Part shown: positions 1-5,089 of the stretch, piece after piece
How positions within the stretch are numbered: the stretch's first letter is position 1
Layout of the letters: the number at the start of each line of letters is the position of its first letter
From: JAQVHD01 sp035369485
GTDB lineage: Bacteria > Patescibacteriota > Minisyncoccia > UBA6257 > JAAZHW01
Direction: 5' to 3'
Assembly (NCBI GenBank): GCA_035369485.1
Contig: DAOSMC010000026.1
Coordinates: 1 to 5,089 of the forward strand
Length of the DNA: 5,089 bases
The notes under the pieces: model-generated
Databases searched by the model: none
What the model was told of the DNA's origin: nothing
Seen by the model: the letters and a program-made list of their open reading frames with translations, nothing else
Position numbers and translations under genes: made by a program

Positions 1-99
1 GTCGAATTATACTATAACTTCTATAATCCTGAAAAACAGGAAAGAAAAAATCTAGCAATTGCATCAGAATTAGACGAAGAATACGAAAATAATTCTTAA
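1..99 (+). CDS. C-terminal end of a probable TraC-like T4SS protein (partial)
   Basis: The first frame is open from base 1 to a TAA at 97-99 and gives 32 residues; the start lies outside the window. The visible tail begins VELYYNFYNPEKQERK and ends in a charged acidic stretch (ELDEEYENN). From memory, TraC-like proteins encoded just before VirB4 in Patescibacteria end their conserved domain with a phrase of the type ELIxLYYNxYNP, which this closely resembles. In that family the protein corresponds to the N-terminal part of a TraC/VirB4 ATPase without the motor domain. The stop lies 9 nt before the VirB4 start, so the two are probably co-transcribed. What is seen is only the open frame and its tail. 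The family name is recall from a short segment, so another T4SS-linked protein is possible. Confidence 0.55.
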   Translation, partial: VELYYNFYNPEKQERKNLAIASELDEEYENNS

Positions 100-108
100 T
101 TTAAAAAT

Positions 109-1908
109 ATGGCTAATTTTCCTTTTTTTCAAAAAAATAATGAAAATATTAACATTCCCCAAGTTTCCAAAACTGGCCCTCAGACAATAGCGGAAATTTT
201 AACGCCGCCTGCTTTGGAAATAGAATCGAATTATCTACGCCTTGGTGATTTGTACGTTAAGACTTTTTATATTATTTCTTATCCGCGTTATCTTACGACA
301 GGTTGGTTTTCGCCTATTTTGAACATTGATCAAACGGTGGACATTTCGGTTTTTATTCATCCGATTGATAGTGGCACTGCTTTAAAAAAATTACGACGGA
401 AAGTAGCTCAAGTAGAAGCGCAAATTATGGAAAAAGAAGAAAAGGGAGTAGTAAGAGATCCTATTTTAGAGACAGCTTATCAAGATTTAGAAAATTTGCG
501 CGATGCTTTACAACAAGCAAGAGAAAAATTATTTGAAGTGGGTGTTTATATTGCTATTTATGCTTCTAATCTTCAAGAATTAACCACAATTGAGCAAAAA
601 GTGATCAATTTTTTAGAAGGCCGAATGGTTTATATCAAACCCGCTCTTTTTCAACAAGCTGAAGGGTTGCAATCTTGTATTCCTTTAAATCTTGACCTCT
701 TAAGCGTTCATTCAACGCTAAATTCATCGCCTGTTTCAACAATTTTTCCCTTTATTTCTTTGGATTTAACTTCTGACAAAGGAGTGCTTTATGGCATTAA
801 TCGGCACAATAATAGTTTAATTATTTTTGATCGTTTTTCTTTAGAAAACGGCAATATGGTTATTTTTGCCAAAGCGGGCGGTGGTAAATCGTATTTTTGT
901 AAATTAGAAGTTCTACGTTCTTTAATGATGGGTACGGATATTATTATTATTGATCCAGAAAAAGAGTATGAGCATTTAGCCGAAACCGTAGGTGGATCTT
1001 TTATTAATATTTCTTTAACATCCGAACATCATATTAATCCTTTTGATTTACCGCCGGCGCGGGTTGATGAGTCGCCGGCTGAAGTATTGAAATCAAACAT
1101 TCTAAATTTAACCGGATTGTTAAGAGTAATGCTCGGAGACTTAACCGCCGAACAGGTTGGAATTTTAGATCGGGCGCTTTCCGAAACATATGCTTCAAGA
1201 GATATTACGCCAGAGAGCGATTTTTCTAAACTGACGCCACCTCTTATGGAAGATTTGCAATCGGTTTTAGAGAATATGGAAGGTGGCGCAGAATTGGCCG
1301 ACAGACTATATAAATTTACGCGAGGTACTTTTGCTGGATTTTTAAATCAGCCTACCAATATTGATATCAATAATCGTTTAGTCGTTTTTGGAATTAGAGA
1401 TTTAGAAGACGAGTTGAGGCCTATCGCGATGTATATAGTTTTAAACTTTATTTGGAATATTATTCGCGCGCAGATGAAAAAGAGAATTTTGGTGGTTGAC
1501 GAGGCGTGGTGGATGATGAAATATCCAGCAGGCGCTGATTTTCTTTTCGGTTTAGTAAAAAGATGCAGAAAATATTTTATGGGTGTGACGACCATTACTC
1601 AAGATGTGGAGGATTTTATTCGTTCACCACAAGGAAAGCCAATTATTACCAATTCAGCCTTACAATTACTTTTGAAACAATCCCCTGCTTCTATTGAAGT
1701 AGTAGGCGAGACGTTTAACTTAACCGAAGCCGAAAAGCAACTTCTTTTAGAATCAAACGTAGGAGAAGGCATCTTTTTTGCTGGTTCAAAACATGTGGCT
1801 ATCAAAATCATCGCTTCTTACGCCGAAGATCAAATTATTACAACTAATCCAATGGAAATGATGGAAATCGAAAAAGCAAAAAAGGAGTTTGATCAAAGTC
1901 TAAAATAA
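109..1908 (+). CDS. virB4: VirB4-like type IV secretion ATPase
   Basis: A 599-residue cytosolic ATPase of the VirB4/TraC/HerA group, the motor that powers substrate transport or pilus assembly in type IV secretion systems. Residues 40-220 form a VirB4 N-terminal (CagE/TrbE-type) region, including FQQAEGLQSCIPL at 181-193. A charged helical hairpin, probably a coiled coil, lies at about 92-143. The motor domain follows. Its Walker A is AKAGGGKS at 254-261 (K260, S261), with Ala in place of the first Gly. IDPEKEYEHL is at 281-290 and INPFD at 309-313. Walker B is ILVVDEAW at 460-467 (D464, catalytic E465), and a TITQDVEDF motif carries Q498. All key motor residues are present and no membrane segment is seen. 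It is shorter than classical VirB4 (about 800 residues), as expected where a TraC-like gene precedes it. The ATG follows the upstream stop by 9 nt and has no Shine-Dalgarno. Confidence 0.93.
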   Translation: MANFPFFQKNNENINIPQVSKTGPQTIAEILTPPALEIESNYLRLGDLYVKTFYIISYPRYLTTGWFSPILNIDQTVDISVFIHPIDSGTALKKLRRKVAQVEAQIMEKEEKGVVRDPILETAYQDLENLRDALQQAREKLFEVGVYIAIYASNLQELTTIEQKVINFLEGRMVYIKPALFQQAEGLQSCIPLNLDLLSVHSTLNSSPVSTIFPFISLDLTSDKGVLYGINRHNNSLIIFDRFSLENGNMVIFAKAGGGKSYFCKLEVLRSLMMGTDIIIIDPEKEYEHLAETVGGSFINISLTSEHHINPFDLPPARVDESPAEVLKSNILNLTGLLRVMLGDLTAEQVGILDRALSETYASRDITPESDFSKLTPPLMEDLQSVLENMEGGAELADRLYKFTRGTFAGFLNQPTNIDINNRLVVFGIRDLEDELRPIAMYIVLNFIWNIIRAQMKKRILVVDEAWWMMKYPAGADFLFGLVKRCRKYFMGVTTITQDVEDFIRSPQGKPIITNSALQLLLKQSPASIEVVGETFNLTEAEKQLLLESNVGEGIFFAGSKHVAIKIIASYAEDQIITTNPMEMMEIEKAKKEFDQSLK

Positions 1909-1937
1909 TTGCTTCTTGTTTAAATAAATTTTATAAT
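1909..1937 (+). promoter_or_regulatory. Possible sigma-70-like promoter abutting the next gene
   Basis: This is the only non-trivial gap between genes in the window. It contains TTGCTT (1909-1914) and a perfect TATAAT (1932-1937) separated by 17 nt. The -10 box touches the ATG at 1938, so a transcript starting about 7 nt downstream would lack that ATG, and translation would have to begin at Met14 (1977). The -35 matches consensus at only three positions, and TATAAT is frequent by chance in such AT-rich DNA. It could be a second promoter that uncouples the membrane and surface genes from the ATPase, or nothing. Confidence 0.2.
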
Positions 1938-2372
1938 ATGAATGAGAAGGAAAATTTACAATTAAATCAAGATGAAATGATAGATGATGAACTGCTAGAT
2001 GAGGAAGGGGGTGAGGGAGAGGGAGAAACGAAATCAAGGTCTAAAATTTCTTTAATTGAATTGCTGATTTTTCCACTGCCTTTTGCAATTATTGCTGACC
2101 TCGCTGATTTTATTAGCTGGAGTGGCGTGGGGACATTAATTAGCTGGGTTTTGGATATTGTGACAGCTGGAGGATTAGGGTTGTGGTTATTTCTTAAAGG
2201 GGCACGCGGTGAATATATGGTTGTAACAGGGCTAATTGAAATGATACCTTTTGTTGACTTTTTACCATTAAAAACAACAGTTTTGATTTGGCTGTATGTA
2301 AAGCAAAAAAATCCCGCGTTAGGCAAAATAACCGAAACAATGGGAAAAGCAAGTGTTAAAAAATCAAGTTAA
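1938..2372 (+). CDS. Small membrane protein with acidic N-terminus, T4SS-linked, unknown function
   Basis: A 144-residue protein I do not recognise by name. Residues 1-30 are strongly acidic (clusters such as DDELLDEE and GEGEGE) with no hydrophobic start, so there is no signal peptide. From residue 38 on the chain is hydrophobic. Segments at about 38-57, 64-87 and 94-121 could cross or lie in the membrane, with charges (KGARGE, KQKN) at the turns. The C-terminus is basic (GKASVKKSS). No catalytic motif is visible. It lies 29 nt after the ATPase gene and 1 nt before the next start, which suggests a membrane part of the same apparatus. The acidic tail, likely cytosolic, could contact the motor, but that is inference. 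No Shine-Dalgarno precedes the ATG at 1938. Met14 at 1977 is an alternative start if the promoter-like boxes just upstream are used. Confidence 0.8.
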   Translation: MNEKENLQLNQDEMIDDELLDEEGGEGEGETKSRSKISLIELLIFPLPFAIIADLADFISWSGVGTLISWVLDIVTAGGLGLWLFLKGARGEYMVVTGLIEMIPFVDFLPLKTTVLIWLYVKQKNPALGKITETMGKASVKKSS

Positions 2373-2373
2373 T

Positions 2374-3090
2374 ATGAAAAATAAAAAACTTCTTTTGATA
2401 ATATTTTTATTCGGTTTGATCTTTGTTGCAAAGGATCTTGTTTTGGCTGCTGAAAAAACTCCTCAAAGTTTTTTATATCTAACATGGGAATCAGATGGGA
2501 TGGCGCCTTTAACTTATAAAGCAAAAGCCATGCCTGCAGAATTCGCGATGATCAAAGTTTCTGTTCAACCTTTAATATATTCTAAAGGCAGTTATTTAAA
2601 TTCGGATAACTGGAATTATCAATGGTTTGTAAATGAAGAGCTTATTAATCAAGGGGTGGGATTAAAGGAAGTGCGGTTTATTGCCAAAGATTATACACGC
2701 GCAGACTATGAAGTAACGGTGAGAGTGTTTTCCACTGTTTCTGAAACTCCATTTATTAAAACCGCAACGATTAATTTAGTGAAACCACTCGTTTATTTAA
2801 AGCCCGTGAACGAAAAGTCCATTGCTCTTAATTCGTATAATACCTCAGAAAATCTTGTTGAATTAGAAGCGGTGCCATTCTTTTTTGGCAGCTACGGTTT
2901 AAATCAACTTCATTATAGCTGGGCGATTAATGGTTACCCTATTGCTGATTTTGATAATGAAAAAAGCATTATGGTGCCTAATATTGGTGAAGAGAATCCT
3001 TTTTCAACTAATATCAAATTAACAGTAGAGGATCAAAGAGATGTGATTTTAAGAGCCGAGTCGGCGCTTAATATTAATTTTATCAAATGA
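2374..3090 (+). CDS. Secreted protein with two Ig/PKD-like repeats
   Basis: A 238-residue exported protein with no family I can name. The ATG at 2374 is preferred because it gives a typical signal peptide directly: basic MKNKK, hydrophobic core 6-19, and likely cleavage after VLA (25) or LAA (26). An in-frame GTG at 2353 would add seven polar residues and overlap the previous gene by 20 nt. After cleavage the chain is rich in beta-type alternation. Two related units can be seen. The first centres on GSYLN and NYQWFVN (residues 72-87) and the second on SYGLN and HYSWAIN (173-186). Each has the YxWxxN core, reminiscent of Ig/PKD-type sandwich domains, and is followed by strands ending TVRVFS or KLTVED. 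There are no cysteines and no C-terminal anchor. It sits between the membrane protein (1-nt gap) and the pilin-like gene (4-nt ATGA overlap), so a role at the outer face of the same complex, such as scaffold or adhesin, is inferred. Confidence 0.82.
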   Translation: MKNKKLLLIIFLFGLIFVAKDLVLAAEKTPQSFLYLTWESDGMAPLTYKAKAMPAEFAMIKVSVQPLIYSKGSYLNSDNWNYQWFVNEELINQGVGLKEVRFIAKDYTRADYEVTVRVFSTVSETPFIKTATINLVKPLVYLKPVNEKSIALNSYNTSENLVELEAVPFFFGSYGLNQLHYSWAINGYPIADFDNEKSIMVPNIGEENPFSTNIKLTVEDQRDVILRAESALNINFIK

Positions 3091-3764
3091 AAAAATCTTT
3101 AGCCTTTATTTTTCTGTTCGTTTCATTTTTAGCCGTTCCCACAGCATTAATTTTTGCTCAATCAACCTCTTCTACTTCCACGGGGTCTTTACTGGGTCCT
3201 AAGGAGGGGCAAGGAGGGTGTATGGAAATTGAGTTGCCATATATTCCTCGATGTGGTGCTACTCCAGCCTCCTATTTGTCTGGATTATATCGATTGGCTT
3301 TGGTTTTGGGAGTTTTGGCTGCTTTGATTATGATTGTGATAGCCGGAATTACTTATGCCACGAGTGGTGATAATGCGAGCAAACAGAAAGAAGCGCGAGG
3401 TCAAATTAAGGATGCGATTATTGGTATGGTGATTCTTTTTGCTTCGGTATTAATTCTTAATACTGTCAATCCAGCTCTTGTAAGTATGCGTTTGCCGAAT
3501 ATTCAGCCTCCTTCAACTCCTGCGCCTACGTCGACTTCAACGTCTTCAGAGCCTTCAGATTCTGGTTCTCTGAAGGATAGATGGAAGAGAGCTGTAGCTG
3601 AAGCTTCCGTTGTAGAATGTATGATGGGAAGTGGTACGAGCGGGAAGGGCGGTTGCGTGGATAGAGCTTGTAGTCAGTTCAAGGACAACACAAAATTTCA
3701 GTTGTGCTCTAAAGCCTGTCAGATCTATTGCGAGCAGAAATATCATATTCATATTAGGGAATAA
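3087..3764 (+). CDS. TrbC/VirB2-like pilin-type protein with Cys-rich C-terminal domain
   Basis: 225 residues. A signal peptide (MKKS, hydrophobic to about 22) is probably cleaved after IFA at 24. A Ser/Thr-rich stretch follows, then a short region with C45 and C56. Two membrane helices lie at about 66-90 and 108-127, joined by a charged loop (SGDNASKQKEARGQIKD). This is the architecture of TrbC/VirB2 subunits, and the phrases AGITYATSG and LNTVNPA fit small pilin-like proteins of Patescibacteria as I recall them. Classical VirB2/TrbC ends soon after helix two. Here a Pro/Ser/Thr linker (about 139-161) leads to a domain with six cysteines (178, 190, 195, 207, 211, 215) and HIH near the end. 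With a cleaved signal and two helices this tail would be extracytoplasmic, which suits disulfides. The ATG overlaps the previous stop (ATGA), implying coupled translation. Whether it polymerises is unknown. Confidence 0.85.
   Translation: MKKSLAFIFLFVSFLAVPTALIFAQSTSSTSTGSLLGPKEGQGGCMEIELPYIPRCGATPASYLSGLYRLALVLGVLAALIMIVIAGITYATSGDNASKQKEARGQIKDAIIGMVILFASVLILNTVNPALVSMRLPNIQPPSTPAPTSTSTSSEPSDSGSLKDRWKRAVAEASVVECMMGSGTSGKGGCVDRACSQFKDNTKFQLCSKACQIYCEQKYHIHIRE
3201..3217 (+). promoter_or_regulatory. Tandem Shine-Dalgarno-like sequences inside the pilin-like gene
   Basis: Two copies of AAGGAGG lie 10 nt apart (3201-3207 and 3211-3217). The second is 4 nt before an in-frame ATG at 3222 (Met46). 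They encode K39-E-G-Q-G-G. No annotated start in this window has a comparable ribosome site; the best is AGGGA before 3767. Internal initiation would yield a 180-residue form without signal peptide and without C45. This may be no more than codon choice for a Gly-rich stretch, or a translational pause site. Confidence 0.25.
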
Positions 3765-3766
3765 CT

Positions 3767-5032
3767 ATGAAAAAAAACGTTATTATCACTATTATTATCA
3801 TTATTGCCATTGCGCTTATTGCTGCGGCATTTTACTGGTTTTATCTTAAGCCGCAAACGCAAATTGAGGAAGGCATTCTGCCTGAAGGCGGAGGAATTTT
3901 GCCAACCATAAGCGTTTCGCCTTCGCCAACAGGGCAACAAGGATCTGTAGAAACCGGCGGCGTTGCTCAACCTATTTTAAAAGCGCTGATTAATAAAGAT
4001 ATTTTAGCTTTTTGGCCAAGCGCCACTTCGTCTTTGCAATACCTCAGCCAAGAAGGATTGTTTGAAATTAATTATTCAGAATTTCCTATTAAGGAAGAAA
4101 AAAAGGATTTAGGAGTTAATTTTTCTAATATTTTGTCTGTTGACCCTTCAGCTAAAGGGAAAGTTTTAATTAAATATGTAGCCACAGGAGCGACAAAACC
4201 GGCTTATAGTATTTTAGATATTAAAACTGGAGAAATAAAAAACTTGGATACCTATATTCAAAGCGCTGCTTGGTCACCTGATGGCGAAACCCTCATTTAC
4301 TACTATTCTAATAGCCCGCTTTATTATCAGGAGAATTTTAAAGAATCAAGCTATCTAGCTCAATTAGATAAAAACTTAGCCAATCGCAAAATTTTAATGA
4401 ATTTTAAAGCAGCCAGCGATATTAATTTATTATGGCCAGCGACTAATACTGTTTATATTTTGCAAAAACCGAGTGGATTAGCTGAATCAACTATTTTAAC
4501 GTTTGATGTAAAAAATAAAGTTTTTGCGCCTTTTGTTAGTGGCAATGGGTTAATGCTTCAATGGGATAAACAGGGCAAATATGGCTTGCTTTTTAGCGTT
4601 GAACCGAATACGCAAAAGCCAAAATTAGAATTGATTAATAGCGATGGAATGGTTTTGGCAGAAATTCCCAATGTTACTTTGCCGGAGAAATGTGTTTTTG
4701 CCGGAAGTAAACCGGTAGTTTATTGCAGCATCTTTGTTAATCCTACCTTTAGAAGCATTTGGCCTGATGTTTATTATATTGGTACGGTTTCTTTTGATGA
4801 GATGATTTACGAAATTGATTTAGAAACGATGGAAGCTAAATTATTGAATAATACAATTTTTAAAGTTGAAAATATTAAAATTAGCCCAGATGATAAATAC
4901 TTATTATTTTTTGATGATAAAACCAGAACCCTTTATAGTTTAAGCCTACCGAATATGGAAGAACAACCAGCATCCTCAACAACACCGACTCCATATTCAA
5001 CGACTACTAATTCAGTTAGCCCCACTCCCTAA
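3767..5032 (+). CDS. Membrane-anchored TolB/WD40-like beta-propeller protein
   Basis: 421 residues. MKKN is followed by a very Ile-rich helix (about 5-26) ending YWFYLKP, with no clear cleavage site, so it is most likely an N-terminal anchor with the rest outside the membrane. A Gly/Pro/Ser linker (36-66) precedes a beta-rich body (about 70-395). Blade-like phrases recur: SVDPSAKGKVLIKY (124-137), AWSPDGETLIYYY (168-180), LQWDKQGKYGLLF (264-276) and ISPDDKYLLFF (372-382). The SPDG/SPDD forms are typical of TolB/WD40-like propellers, which bind protein or ligand and lack catalysis in most cases. C309 and C320 could pair. The end is a Pro/Ser/Thr tail from about 400. AGGGA at 3756-3760 is a weak ribosome site 6 nt before the ATG, and the previous stop is 2 nt upstream. 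An extracytoplasmic docking or assembly role in the secretion complex is inferred from context only. Confidence 0.85.
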   Translation: MKKNVIITIIIIIAIALIAAAFYWFYLKPQTQIEEGILPEGGGILPTISVSPSPTGQQGSVETGGVAQPILKALINKDILAFWPSATSSLQYLSQEGLFEINYSEFPIKEEKKDLGVNFSNILSVDPSAKGKVLIKYVATGATKPAYSILDIKTGEIKNLDTYIQSAAWSPDGETLIYYYSNSPLYYQENFKESSYLAQLDKNLANRKILMNFKAASDINLLWPATNTVYILQKPSGLAESTILTFDVKNKVFAPFVSGNGLMLQWDKQGKYGLLFSVEPNTQKPKLELINSDGMVLAEIPNVTLPEKCVFAGSKPVVYCSIFVNPTFRSIWPDVYYIGTVSFDEMIYEIDLETMEAKLLNNTIFKVENIKISPDDKYLLFFDDKTRTLYSLSLPNMEEQPASSTTPTPYSTTTNSVSPTP

Positions 5033-5089
5033 CCGTTTATTCAATAGAAATTTACTTTGTATTTTATTTTCAGCCAAAAATTGCCTCTT
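5033..5089 (+). other. Short AT-rich tail after the operon, no recognisable feature
   Basis: 57 bases following the last stop codon. I see no stem-loop followed by a T run, no start codon with a ribosome site, and no repeat. T-rich stretches (5058-5070) occur without a preceding hairpin. On the - strand two frames stay open from the window edge, one to a stop at about 5041, so the end of a convergent gene cannot be excluded, but 15 codons prove nothing. Confidence 0.5.

Noticed and set aside
868..891. Defective Walker A because the first Gly is Ala (AKAGGGKS)
   Set aside because: The essential GK[S/T] is intact, and as I recall VirB4 relatives in this lineage commonly begin the loop with Ala (AKSGAGKS type), so the ATPase is probably active.
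1347..1811. Two open frames on the - strand (1347-1595 and 1599-1811)
   Set aside because: Both lie inside the ATPase motor domain, whose + frame carries Walker B and other conserved motifs. They show no domain or signal of their own.
1967..2326. Open frame of 119 codons on the - strand with a poly-Ser end
   Set aside because: It is the complement of the small membrane protein. The Ser run is just the reverse of the GAT/GAG acidic codons, and the + frame shows coherent hydrophobic segments.
2353..2373. GTG at 2353 as the start of the secreted protein
   Set aside because: It would place seven polar residues before a complete signal peptide and overlap the upstream gene by 20 nt. The ATG at 2374 gives the expected MKNKK start 1 nt after the previous stop.
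3781..3815. ATT/ATC-rich run resembling a microsatellite repeat
   Set aside because: It encodes the Ile-rich membrane anchor of the propeller protein and is explained by composition, not by a regular repeat unit.
3555..3970. Overlapping open frames at 3555-3752 (-), 3631-3849 (+) and 3749-3970 (-)
   Set aside because: They cross the boundary of two well-supported genes, have no ribosome site or recognisable protein features, and arise from Cys-rich and Ile-rich coding in the real frames.
5033..5089. Rho-independent terminator or CRISPR/att-like element at the window end
   Set aside because: No inverted repeat with a GC stem is found before the T-rich stretch, and no direct repeats are present.

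Overview
The window is AT-rich and densely coded on the + strand only. It holds the 3' end of one gene, five complete genes and no RNA genes. The strongest identification is a VirB4/HerA-type secretion ATPase in the form I associate with Candidate Phyla Radiation (Patescibacteria) genomes. Supporting signs are a stand-alone VirB4 of about 600 residues preceded by a separate TraC-like gene, the family phrases LYGINRHNNSL, DRFSLENGN and IDPEKEYEHLAETVGG, almost no Shine-Dalgarno sequences, and tight stop/start junctions. This placement rests on recalled family features, not on a search. Use of TGA as a stop in an ATGA overlap (3087-3090) argues for the standard bacterial code and against the TGA=Gly code of Gracilibacteria/Absconditabacteria.

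Layout: 1-99 is the C-terminus of a probable TraC-like protein. 109-1908 is the VirB4-like ATPase. 1938-2372 is a small membrane protein with a very acidic N-terminus. 2374-3090 is a secreted protein with two Ig/PKD-like repeats. 3087-3764 is a TrbC/VirB2-like two-helix pilin-type protein with an unusual Ser/Thr/Pro linker and six-cysteine C-terminal domain. 3767-5032 is a TolB/WD40-like beta-propeller anchored by an N-terminal membrane helix. The last 57 bases carry no recognisable feature.

The junctions are 9, 29, 1, -4 and 2 nt, so the set reads as one operon. The only junction with room for a promoter is 1909-1937, where a -35/-10-like pair abuts the next start codon. Functionally this looks like part of a reduced type IV secretion or conjugation-like apparatus: a cytosolic motor (TraC-like plus VirB4), membrane parts, a VirB2-like subunit and two extracytoplasmic proteins that could form or check an outer structure. 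No relaxase, coupling protein, VirB6, VirB8-10 or oriT is visible here, so DNA transfer cannot be claimed. The parts most worth a second look are the cysteine-rich extension of the pilin-like protein, a tandem perfect Shine-Dalgarno inside that gene, and the two accessory surface proteins encoded with it.
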